Shown here one piece after another: positions 16,457 to 24,156 of a stretch of DNA of 64,000 nt; positions within the stretch are counted from its first letter, which is position 1, and the number at the start of each line of letters is the position of its first letter. Origin of the DNA: Marinilabiliales bacterium (GTDB taxonomy: Bacteria; Bacteroidota; Bacteroidia; Bacteroidales; SZUA-534); the NCBI GenBank assembly GCA_003512955.1, contig DOTG01000022.1, positions 1 through 64,000 on the forward strand. The letters run 5' to 3'. The position numbers and the translations under genes are program-made. Below the pieces are notes generated by a model. The model was not told where the DNA came from. It was given only the letters and a program-made list of their open reading frames with translations, and did no database searches.

Positions 16457-17254
16457 TTATAATTCAGCTTTAACATATTGTGCGGGATCCATTGAAAGCC
16501 AAATGTCAACACGGGAACCCATCACGGCGCGCCCTCCCTCGAAGTATGCCGGGTATTGTTTCCAAACCCTGGCACTAATGGAGTCAGAATAAGTTTTAAC
16601 ACTACTGTCGTAACTTACCCGCCCTACATTGAAATAGGCATCAATAATTTCGTTGCTGGCCCGTGAATAATTCAAATCGAACAGTTTAGGAATGGAACTG
16701 GTACTTTGTCCATACCCATTGCCCAGAACCAAATCAATCCGTTGGTCTTTTTCTATCATTTCTCCCGGGCTCACGTTTGTTCCTCCAATCATCTGCTTCA
16801 AGATATTATTTTTGGCAAAATCGGGTGCATAAATTAACCTTCCAACTTTCAGCCCCCGGCTTTCAAGAGTTGTTTTTCCCTGCCGGAAGGAGACTCCTAC
16901 CACGTTTGGCATTTCAACCTTTGCCTGGTTAAACGCATTGACCGTTAAAAATATTGTCCGGTTACGTTTGACATGAACACCAGGTTGTGGCGATTGCTCA
17001 ATCACACTCCCTTTGGTAAGATACGGCAGGTAGGTGGAATCAATAATCTGGAGGTTCAAATGGTTTTTCTTAGCCAATTCAAAAACCCGTTCCCTTTCTA
17101 ATCCTTTAAAATCGGGTACCGGGAATGACTTTCCGTGATGTGTGTATATTTTCAGCCCAAAAGCCACAAATAGAAACAAAACTACATATAACCCGAACGA
17201 ATAAAGAAGGGTACGCCAAAAAACTTGTTTTTTAAAGATCCGTTGCCATCTCAT
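16457..17254 (-). CDS. PASTA-domain membrane protein
   Basis: The 265-residue protein has one N-terminal membrane anchor (about 13-36) and three PASTA domains (about 42-110, 112-180 and 185-258), each with the usual VPDFKGLERE, MPNVVGVSFRQGKTTLE or IPKLFDLNYSRASNEI opening. PASTA domains bind peptidoglycan or lipid II stems. No kinase or penicillin-binding domain is attached. In Bacteroidota such small PASTA proteins sit next to ddl and rluD, which is nearly the arrangement here, so a role in cell-wall synthesis is likely. Confidence 0.9.
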   Translation of the reverse strand: MRWQRIFKKQVFWRTLLYSFGLYVVLFLFVAFGLKIYTHHGKSFPVPDFKGLERERVFELAKKNHLNLQIIDSTYLPYLTKGSVIEQSPQPGVHVKRNRTIFLTVNAFNQAKVEMPNVVGVSFRQGKTTLESRGLKVGRLIYAPDFAKNNILKQMIGGTNVSPGEMIEKDQRIDLVLGNGYGQSTSSIPKLFDLNYSRASNEIIDAYFNVGRVSYDSSVKTYSDSISARVWKQYPAYFEGGRAVMGSRVDIWLSMDPAQYVKAEL

Positions 17255-17293
17255 ACTTGGACATTTAATGTTTTCGGTTAGTGTAAAAACAGC

Positions 17294-17424
17294 CTAGTGT
17301 CAAGTCAAGCATGTGTTTGCATCAATTCACCCGGTGACTCCGGGTGTAAAATAAAGCATAATGCTATAATCAAAAAGTCACCGGGTGAATATTACCCGAC
17401 TTTTTATATTTGACTTGACACTAG
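17294..17424. mobile_element. MITE-like element with nested palindromes
   Basis: Perfect 15-bp outer arms CTAGTGTCAAGTCAA (17294-17308) and TTGACTTGACACTAG (17410-17424) enclose perfect 15-bp inner arms ATTCACCCGGTGACT (17325-17339) and AGTCACCGGGTGAAT (17376-17390), and a small AGCAT/ATGCT palindrome in the centre. If TA is the target duplication, the terminal repeats are GTGTCAAGTCAA, as in Tc1/mariner-IS630 type MITEs. It has no coding capacity. Confidence 0.6.
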
Positions 17425-17495
17425 CCACAAAAATAGAATTATAGTTTGAGAATTTCCATGCAATAAATTAACTTTTAGTAATTCTTTTGTGAGCA

Positions 17496-17529
17496 TAAAA
17501 AAAGAGCAAGGAAAAAACCCCTGCTCTTC
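17496..17529 (-). terminator. Terminator of rpmH
   Basis: Arms AGAGCAAGG (17503-17511) and the CCCTGCTCT region (17518-17527) pair around an A-rich loop. On the minus strand the stem is followed by a run of seven Ts. It lies about 25 bp after the rpmH stop. Confidence 0.7.
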
Positions 17530-17554
17530 TTTTATTTTTTTTTTATGCAAAAAA

Positions 17555-17713
17555 TTACATTTTATGGCGTCTTTCATCAGATACGGTAAGCTTTTTTCTT
17601 CCTTTAGCTCTTCTGGCTGACAATACTTTTCTTCCGGCTTTAGTTGACATTCTCTCGCGGAAACCATGTTTATTTCTTCTCTTTCGTTGCGAAGGTTGAA
17701 ACGTTCTTTTCAT
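17555..17713 (-). CDS. rpmH: Large ribosomal subunit protein bL34
   Basis: The 52-residue protein begins MKRTFQPSQRKRRNKHGFR and goes on with ERMSTKAGRKVLSARRAKGRKKL, the unmistakable bL34 sequence. It is a structural protein of the 50S subunit. The ATG at 17713 is the only fitting start. In many bacteria rpmH is next to rnpA and dnaA; here neither is adjacent. It has its own terminator. Confidence 0.97.
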   Translation of the reverse strand: MKRTFQPSQRKRRNKHGFRERMSTKAGRKVLSARRAKGRKKLTVSDERRHKM

Positions 17714-17826
17714 TGCTCAATTTTTTTCTTGTTATGCTGTATCACTCAATTTCTTATGTACTTAACACAAAATCGGAGTGCAAAATTAACTTTTTTTTTA
17801 TTAGATACAAACCTACATCAAAAAAA

Positions 17827-18936
17827 TTACATGGAATTTAATGATATTGAATCTAAAGGTTCATGCAATACAGGTAAGTTGCCCCTTCCAAGTTTAAGTG
17901 CTTCCTGGTAATAATAGTTGAGCAATTCCCCTTCTACCAAGCTGATTTTCCATTGAATATTGCTCAGGGCACTTAATACGGCTATCATCGGAAAATTGTA
18001 AAACTGCTGGTATTCCCAGGTCCTATTAAAACGGCGGTTATTCAATTCGTAGGTTTTGGTATTCATGGTAATAGATACGTATTCATGCAACCAGACCTGC
18101 TCATCGGGGATTAAACTAAACAATATGGTTTTGTAGTTAAAAATCAACTCTTTCAGTTCATAAGCTTTGCCTCCCCGTTTTTTGAGCATAAACCGATTCA
18201 CCGAATTTATTTCAACATTCGATTGCACGGGAACCAAGTTGTCAAACGCCTTCCCTTCGAACATTTTGTACGTATCGCCCTCCACTTCTTTAATAATTTG
18301 AAGTTTTAAATCTTCAATGTATTGATTCATTTTCCGTGATTCATTCCGCAGGATGAAAGAGTTTTTCTTTAACCCGGTAAAGCGGGGATTCTTCAGGGTA
18401 TCGAGCATGATGAGCTGCCTGAAGAGTTCATTGTTCTTTTTTTGAACCGAATACAAAAGCTCCACATTCTCTTTGTTTTCAACAGTAAACGAACGCATCA
18501 CCTGGCGATGCACCATCCCTGTCAACAGGCTGACGACAATAAAAACCCCAAAAATAAGAACGGGGAACCATGAATCGATATGGGTTTCGTAAAACCTGCG
18601 AAATAAAATTATGATGGATAATATGGCAAGAATCAAGATACCGCCTCCTACGTAAATTAACACGATACCACCTCCCCAGTTGACTACAAAAAACGAAACC
18701 CCGGTTAAAAAAACAAGAAATCCCAAAATCCCAAAAACAAGAACCATTCCTATTTTATTCTCCTGGTTTTCCTGAAAAATAACATAAAAGAGAGGAATCA
18801 AATACCCGATATTGAAAGCCATAAAGCCGATAAGGTATAAAACCTTGCCTGCCATAAAATCCATATTCATGAAAATGGAACCCAACAGCAAAATAAAGGA
18901 GGATAAATATCCCCATACCAACACTCCTTTATTCAT
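17827..18936 (-). CDS. Membrane protein with GldM-like N-terminal periplasmic domain
   Basis: The 369-residue protein has five membrane segments in its first about 155 residues, with Gly-rich and beta-branched stretches, then a periplasmic helical part (about 160-350). That part resembles the first periplasmic domain of GldM of the type IX secretion motor: NPRFTGLKKNSFILRNESRKMNQYIEDLK, GKAYELKELIFNYK, and FPMIAVLSALSNIQWKISLVEGELLNYYY all fit, quoted here as separate landmarks. The later beta domains of GldM are missing. It could be a paralogue of the GldLM motor. No other gld or por gene is nearby. The likeness is by eye and should be tested by profile search. Confidence 0.6.
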   Translation of the reverse strand: MNKGVLVWGYLSSFILLLGSIFMNMDFMAGKVLYLIGFMAFNIGYLIPLFYVIFQENQENKIGMVLVFGILGFLVFLTGVSFFVVNWGGGIVLIYVGGGILILAILSIIILFRRFYETHIDSWFPVLIFGVFIVVSLLTGMVHRQVMRSFTVENKENVELLYSVQKKNNELFRQLIMLDTLKNPRFTGLKKNSFILRNESRKMNQYIEDLKLQIIKEVEGDTYKMFEGKAFDNLVPVQSNVEINSVNRFMLKKRGGKAYELKELIFNYKTILFSLIPDEQVWLHEYVSITMNTKTYELNNRRFNRTWEYQQFYNFPMIAVLSALSNIQWKISLVEGELLNYYYQEALKLGRGNLPVLHEPLDSISLNSM

Positions 18937-19212
18937 ACCAACACAGTTTTCATGTTTTTAATTTGACTGCCTAAAACTTCTTGCATAATAGTAAACTGAA
19001 ATACCAAATAATAATGTATTGATGAAAGCTACATATTTTAAAAGTATAAAATTAAGTGATTTCCTTAAATTTATTACCTGATGCAATTCACAGAATCATA
19101 ATAATTTATAAAAGTTGAGATTTAAGAGAACGATTTTTTCTTCCGATGATTTAAAGATTCTGAAAGATTTTAATATCTTTCCTTCCTGATTAAATAAACC
19201 AGACCCAATTTT

Positions 19213-20445
19213 ATGAAAGATTTATTAATTTTTATTGCTATTGTCTTTTTTGGACTTATCCCTTTTGGTTACGCCGTTGTACGGGTTTTGTACCGTAAAA
19301 CCATTGTTTTTACAGCTGCCCTTTTGGTATTTTTGGCCTCTATGTTTTGTGCCATTGTGGCCTTTGCCGTTAGCGAATTTGGATTCAATTCGTTGTATTG
19401 GGCCATTCCACTTTGTTTGGTTTTCCTCTTATCAACCAATTTTTTTATCAAGCGGCTGATACAAAAACCCCTGAAAGATTTGCGGAATATCATGGAAGAA
19501 GCAGCAACAGGGAATCTGAATCTAAGAATTGATGCACAGACATTAAAACCAGCCCATGAAATTGGTGCCATTGCCCGCTCTTTTGAAAAACTCATTGGCT
19601 CCTTGCAGAAAATATCCAGTTTTGCCGATGAAATTGCCAGGAACAATTTCGAGATTCAGTATAATTTGCTTAGCCAAAAAGACCAGATTGGGATTTCACT
19701 GCTCAACATGCGCGAAAGTTTGGTAAAAGCCCAGGAAATTGAGGCCCAACGGAAGATAAAAGAAGAACAGGAAAATTGGATCAATCAAGGGATAGCCAAA
19801 TTCAGCGACATCTTGCGTAGTCATTCCGACAACATCAACGACCTTTCTTTGCATTTTATTCGCGAACTGGTTGACTATTTGAAAATTGTTCAGGGTGGGA
19901 TTTTTGTTATTGACGAAGAAAACCCTGAAGATATTTATTACAATTTGCAAGCTGCCGTAGCCTACAACCGCCAAAAGTTAATTGAAAAACAATTCCGCGT
20001 AGGCGAAAGTTTAATAGGCCGGTGTGCCTATGAAAAATTACCGATATACATGACTGAAGTACCTGAGAATTATGTACAGGTAACTTCGGGCCTGGGTGAG
20101 GCAAGTCCGCGAAGTATCTCGTTAATTCCGGCGGTGATGGAAGGAAAGGTGTATGCAGTGATCGAATTGGTTTCGTTTCATGAATTTCCAGAATACCATC
20201 TCGAATTCATTTCTAAAATAGGCAACAACCTGGCTTCAACCATCTCGATGGTAAATATCCATGAACAAACATCAAAACTCCTGACTGAATCGCGCATGCA
20301 ACAAGATGAACTGGCTGCACAGGAAGAAGAGCTACGGCAAAATATGGAGGAACTGATAGCCACGCAAGAGGAGATGAAACGAAAAGAACAGGAACTCATG
20401 AAAATTGCCCAACAGCAGCATGATTTATTTCCTGAGGAAGTTTAA
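19213..20445 (+). CDS. HAMP-GAF sensor protein without output domain
   Basis: The 410-residue protein has three N-terminal membrane segments (about 4-25, 31-53, 60-80), a HAMP linker (about 80-135), a coiled coil (about 165-190, IEAQRKIKEEQENWINQGIAK), a GAF domain (about 195-345, with GGIFVIDEE and the VGESLIGRCAYEKLPIYM segment), and a C-terminal Glu/Gln-rich coiled coil. No kinase, cyclase or methyl-accepting domain follows. The pattern matches Bacteroidota HAMP/GAF proteins that probably signal to a separate partner. Function unknown. It is flanked by gaps on both sides, so it is transcribed alone. Confidence 0.8.
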   Translation: MKDLLIFIAIVFFGLIPFGYAVVRVLYRKTIVFTAALLVFLASMFCAIVAFAVSEFGFNSLYWAIPLCLVFLLSTNFFIKRLIQKPLKDLRNIMEEAATGNLNLRIDAQTLKPAHEIGAIARSFEKLIGSLQKISSFADEIARNNFEIQYNLLSQKDQIGISLLNMRESLVKAQEIEAQRKIKEEQENWINQGIAKFSDILRSHSDNINDLSLHFIRELVDYLKIVQGGIFVIDEENPEDIYYNLQAAVAYNRQKLIEKQFRVGESLIGRCAYEKLPIYMTEVPENYVQVTSGLGEASPRSISLIPAVMEGKVYAVIELVSFHEFPEYHLEFISKIGNNLASTISMVNIHEQTSKLLTESRMQQDELAAQEEELRQNMEELIATQEEMKRKEQELMKIAQQQHDLFPEEV

Positions 20446-20581
20446 GGTTCAACCAATGGTGTTTCTCTAAAACCTATTTGTAATATTAACTTAATAAACT
20501 TCGTGCAATTGCTTCCGTATATAACCTTAATTTTACATGCAGTTAACATTAATTTAACATTTATTAAAAACGGAGGTTGTT

Positions 20582-21229
20582 ATGAAAACTTTAAATATTA
20601 TACTTAGCACTGCACTTGTAGCTTTAACCTTTTCATCGTTTGCACAAAACAAGTATCAAGGGATTGTAACTGGTATTGATGGCCCTATCGAAGGTGTTAA
20701 AATTCTTTGTCAAGAGACAGGAACAAAGCTGGTTACCGACAGCAAAGGCGAATTTACCATAGATTCAAAGTTTGAAGAACTGCACCTTCAGTCAACTTAT
20801 AAAAAAATGGCCTCGTCAACAGTAGCCACACCGAATCAAAAGCCTATTGTCATCAACCTTATCCCTTCCGATAGAAAGCTATACAAAATCCTTACTGAAC
20901 GGAATGAAATCCGCCTGTGCGATATTTATATTGATTATTACCCTAAAGGGGAATTTATTGAAATGGTAAAACAGACCAAAGAAAAACTTTTTTTTATCGA
21001 AGCATACAACATTGCAGCTTCGCAATTTTCTGATACGGCATTGCGCAATTATTTAAAAATATACCCAACAGGCACTTATAAAGAAAAGGCCATGGACGCC
21101 ATTGAGATTGCAGCCTGGCAAAAAGCAAAATATGAAAATACGGCCGATTCATATCAGGAATATTTAAACCAATATCCCACAGGGAAAGCAGCCAATCTGG
21201 CCAAAGAAAAACTTACCGGGTTGAAATAG
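20582..21229 (+). CDS. Exported protein with carboxypeptidase-regulatory-like domain
   Basis: The 215-residue protein has a signal peptide (1-21, ending SSFAQ), then a short beta-sandwich like the CarboxypepD_reg domain (about 24-95, YQGIVTGIDGPIEGVKILCQ and TDSKGEFTI), and a helical part (about 110-215) with repeats of the form Y-L-x-x-Y-P-T-G (residues about 160 and 197), like TPR segments in outer-membrane assembly lipoproteins. A perfect hairpin follows at 21388. Function unknown. Confidence 0.65.
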   Translation: MKTLNIILSTALVALTFSSFAQNKYQGIVTGIDGPIEGVKILCQETGTKLVTDSKGEFTIDSKFEELHLQSTYKKMASSTVATPNQKPIVINLIPSDRKLYKILTERNEIRLCDIYIDYYPKGEFIEMVKQTKEKLFFIEAYNIAASQFSDTALRNYLKIYPTGTYKEKAMDAIEIAAWQKAKYENTADSYQEYLNQYPTGKAANLAKEKLTGLK

Positions 21230-21387
21230 CATCTCATCCAGGGGTTTCAGTAAGGTTACATTGCCAAAGTATCTTAAAAAAAGGATGACGTTTTTTCAAA
21301 AAAAACAAAGGAGAGGAAAAACGGGTTGCCAAAAAAGGGCAGCTTTTTACTAAAAGCTTACAAATAGAAAGCAACTTTTGAAAAAGG

Positions 21388-21434
21388 ACACCGATAATAC
21401 GGACCTGCTTACAAGTAGGTAGTATTATCGGTGT
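21388..21434. terminator. Bidirectional hairpin between convergent genes
   Basis: ACACCGATAATAC (21388-21400) and GTATTATCGGTGT (21422-21434) are perfect 13-bp inverted repeats with a 21-base loop. A T-run follows on the minus strand (AAAAAGG on plus). It sits between the convergent 20582 gene and tonB, so it probably ends both. Confidence 0.6.
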
Positions 21435-21473
21435 TTCCCTGTTTATGGGATGCCAAAAAATTACGGGAAATGT

Positions 21474-22178
21474 TTAATTCAATTTGAAACTTATAGGAAC
21501 TGTGAAAGCCACATTGACTGCTTTTCCCCTTTGTTTCCCAGGGATCCAATCGGGCAACATGCTTATTGCCCGCATGGCCTCTTTATCTAAAACAGGATCT
21601 ACCCCTCGAACAATCTTTACTTTATCAACTTTTCCTGTTCTTGTTACAATAAATCCAACATAAACTTTACCATCAATTCCGTGTTCTTTTGCCAATTCAG
21701 GATACACGATGTTTTTATAGATAGTTTCCATTAATGCTTTATCTCCGCCCGGAAAAACAGGCATCTCTTCAACAATAATGAATTCTTCGGTATCATCTGC
21801 AACAGGTTTTTCATCCACCATTGGAATAATAGTCACCGCGGCCTGTTCGCTCCCCTCGGTCGATTGAATTTCAACGTCGGGAACCTCTACCACATCCTCC
21901 ACCAATTCAAAGGTTTGGACTACCGTTTGGGGTTGAGGTTTTGGGCGTTCAATTTCAGTCCGGGTGATAGGAATCAATTCCGGATCATAATCCGCTTCAA
22001 TAATGGTTCCCAACGAAATAAGGTTCATTTTATCGTGGGTTGACCATTGAAAGGCAGCTAAAACAATGGTTAAAGCGGCAACCATTCCAATTTGCAGAAA
22101 TAAAAAACTCTTGTTTCTTAGGTCGGCTTTTCTTGATTTTTTCGTTTCCATATGCCTGCGTTTTAAATTAGTTTCCAT
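21474..22178 (-). CDS. Energy transducer TonB
   Basis: The 234-residue protein has a short basic cytoplasmic start, one membrane segment (about 30-47), a Pro- and Val-rich periplasmic linker with EIERPKPQPQTVV, and a C-terminal TonB domain (about 150-234, with YPELAKEHGIDGKVYVGFIV and LPDWIPGKQRGKAVNVAFTVPI). It couples the proton gradient of the inner membrane to outer-membrane receptors. A second start at 22151 (METKKSRKADL) fits many family members equally well. No exbB or exbD is adjacent. Confidence 0.9.
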   Translation of the reverse strand: METNLKRRHMETKKSRKADLRNKSFLFLQIGMVAALTIVLAAFQWSTHDKMNLISLGTIIEADYDPELIPITRTEIERPKPQPQTVVQTFELVEDVVEVPDVEIQSTEGSEQAAVTIIPMVDEKPVADDTEEFIIVEEMPVFPGGDKALMETIYKNIVYPELAKEHGIDGKVYVGFIVTRTGKVDKVKIVRGVDPVLDKEAMRAISMLPDWIPGKQRGKAVNVAFTVPISFKLN

Positions 22179-22554
22179 TATGAGATGTTTGCGGGTTGTT
22201 TTCCATAAACATCAAAAGTTGAACCCATACCATTATGTTTTATTTAAGAAGAAACGTTGTTTGGGATGCTGCAATGATTAGTTACCATATTTCCGCAAGT
22301 CACGGGGTGACTAATTGAATAACAATTGTTTGCCTTCCTTGTGCCAAATTGTGATACCCCGTGACTTTCAACGGTTTCCCAGATAACTTGCGGATTTTAG
22401 GTAGTTAACCCAGAAAACTTTTAGAATTATTTATGGATTTCATAGATTTATTCCTCATTTTTAGGAGTAACATTTAAACAGAAAAGAATAACCTTTACGA
22501 TTCCATTGAGGAACAATATCGAGGTAAACAAACAATCTGAATCGAGGCAACTAT
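22179..22554. other. Gap of 376 bp between divergent tonB and sigma factor
   Basis: The gap holds the first 119-bp repeat (22284-22402) in its middle. The remaining parts must contain the two divergent promoters; I see no clear TAnnTTTG box. Confidence 0.5.
22284..22402. repeat. 119-bp interspersed repeat, copy 1
   Basis: The 119 bp match copy 2 at 40215-40333 with 9 differences (92% identity by hand count). Ends are imperfect inverted repeats with a CCGCAAGT/ACTTGCGG core. Inner arms GTCACGGGGTGAC and ACCCCGTGAC also pair. It is flanked by AGTT on both sides (22280-22283 and 22403-22406), a possible target duplication. It looks like a MITE. Confidence 0.75.
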
Positions 22555-23154
22555 ATGAAATTGATTCCATTTACAAACCCTATCAAAACAGAAACCAAAA
22601 CAGATTCTGAACTCATTGCCTTGTACAAAGAAACCCACCAGACCGAATACGTGGGCGAGCTTTTTGACAGGTACCACCACAAAGTATTTGGGGTAGCCTT
22701 GAAATACCTGCGCGATGCAGAGCCAGCCAAAGATGCCCTGCTTGAGATTTTCAGCCACTTGTTTGAACAGTTGCTCAAATACAAAATCGACGATTTTAAC
22801 CATTGGCTGCTGGCTGTAACCCGCAACCATTGCCTTAGACAAATTAAAACCGATCAGCATTCGGTGCCCTTTGATAAAGTCCATGAAAATTATTTTTCGC
22901 CCTCTTTTATGGAATTGGAACATGAATTGGATCTGTTGAATGAGAAAGAGAAAAAATTGGCTGAACTGGAATCTGCATTGAAGCTTTTAAAACCAGAGCA
23001 ACGGACCTGTGTTCAACTGTTTTATTTAGAAGACCGCAGTTACCAGGATATTTCAGAAGCTACAGGTTTTGAACTGAATAAAGTAAAAAGTTACATCCAG
23101 AACGGCAAACGGAACCTGCAAATTATTTTGGAACAGCGGGAGAAAAAACAATAA
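22555..23154 (+). CDS. RNA polymerase sigma factor, ECF-like
   Basis: The 199-residue protein has sigma region 2 (about 20-90, LFDRYHHKVFGVALKYLRDAE and the DNA-melting NHWLLAVTRNHCLR part) and region 4 (about 135-195, LKPEQRTCVQLFYLEDRSYQDI and NKVKSYIQNGKRNL). Sigma regions 1 and 3 are absent, as in the extracytoplasmic-function group. The gene 15 bp downstream is a likely anti-sigma factor, so the pair is probably one regulatory unit. No SusC/SusD genes follow, so it is not of the nutrient-uptake type. Confidence 0.9.
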   Translation: MKLIPFTNPIKTETKTDSELIALYKETHQTEYVGELFDRYHHKVFGVALKYLRDAEPAKDALLEIFSHLFEQLLKYKIDDFNHWLLAVTRNHCLRQIKTDQHSVPFDKVHENYFSPSFMELEHELDLLNEKEKKLAELESALKLLKPEQRTCVQLFYLEDRSYQDISEATGFELNKVKSYIQNGKRNLQIILEQREKKQ

Positions 23155-23169
23155 CAAACTTGATGAGCC

Positions 23170-23814
23170 ATGACAACAAAATGCCCAGCACCCATTGAAT
23201 TCGAAACCTACCTTAAGATGACAGGCAGTAAGGATTTTATGGATGCTTTTGAAAACCATCTGCATCAATGCGAGTTCTGTACCGAAGCCATCGACGGGTA
23301 CCAACAAAACAACCTACTGGATGTAAAAATGCATTCGATGCACCTAAAACAAACCTATGATAAAAGAAGCTCAACTTCGGGTTTTATACTTAAAAAATGG
23401 GTTTATGCAGCCTCTATCGCGGCTTTAGCCACCATTAGTATTTTGTATTTGCAGCATCAGACCAAAAATATCACCCGGGCTGAAAATAATGTGGATACTG
23501 AATCTAATGTGATTTCAAATTCATTTCCTTCAACAGGAACTAAACGATTGATGAATATTTCGGGAGAACAATATTGGTATTTGGGACAAAACCAAAAGGT
23601 GGCTATCAACGATGCTTTTATTCCAGATGCTGAATTGGAGAAAGCCATGCAGGCTTCACCGGCCGGTCATACCATCATTGTTGAAATTCAAAATCAAGAT
23701 TATCAGTTTAGCCACCAGATTGTGGATAGGTTAAAGCAAAACCAAAAAGCTCCGGTATATACTGTATCGGCCCGCAAAGAGGTCAGTCCCTTTAAAAAAC
23801 CAGATAAGCTCTAA
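23170..23814 (+). CDS. Probable zinc-binding anti-sigma factor
   Basis: The 214-residue protein has an N-terminal segment with NHLHQCEFCTEAIDGY (about 36-51), the HxxxCxxC zinc finger of ZAS anti-sigma factors, one membrane segment (about 77-95, WVYAASIAALATISILYL) and a periplasmic tail of about 115 residues without recognised domain. It should hold the upstream sigma factor at the inner membrane. The start at 23170 is 15 bp after the sigma stop. Confidence 0.75.
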   Translation: MTTKCPAPIEFETYLKMTGSKDFMDAFENHLHQCEFCTEAIDGYQQNNLLDVKMHSMHLKQTYDKRSSTSGFILKKWVYAASIAALATISILYLQHQTKNITRAENNVDTESNVISNSFPSTGTKRLMNISGEQYWYLGQNQKVAINDAFIPDAELEKAMQASPAGHTIIVEIQNQDYQFSHQIVDRLKQNQKAPVYTVSARKEVSPFKKPDKL

Positions 23815-24156
23815 TGGGGAAACTCGGAATACACTAAAAATTGCAACGCTGTTTTTCTGTAATCATCCGGAATGCCGATATTCTATATTCACTAAGCAAA
23901 TTCCCAAGGCTTGCTATGTAATCACACTTCACCCTCTTTTTAAAGTATTGTTCTAATCTCTATTTTTTCTACCTATTTAAGGTGATCTTCCTTTCTGCTT
24001 ATTTAATACCCTGATTCTGAGATGAAATTTTAGAAACCCTTCTAACTCCACATTGTTTGATTTTTATCGAATCTGAGGTGTGATTTTTGAATCAGCCACT
24101 GCTTTAGAATAATATTTTTTAGTTTCTTTATAAAAAATTGCGTTAGGGTCATTTAT
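23815..24156. other. Gap of 342 bp, nothing recognised
   Basis: AT-rich, no hairpin, repeat or convincing short ORF seen. It must hold the promoter of the hybrid regulator gene, but no good TAnnTTTG box stands out. Confidence 0.4.

Noticed and set aside
17404..17667. 87-codon frame on minus overlapping rpmH
   Set aside because: The bL34 sequence in another frame is unmistakable, and this frame runs through its terminator.
19213..20445. HAMP-GAF protein as a histidine kinase
   Set aside because: No H-box or ATP-binding motifs follow the GAF domain; the end is coiled coil.
22495..22923. 142-codon frame on minus opposite the sigma factor
   Set aside because: It is a shadow of the clear sigma factor gene and has no recognisable protein features.
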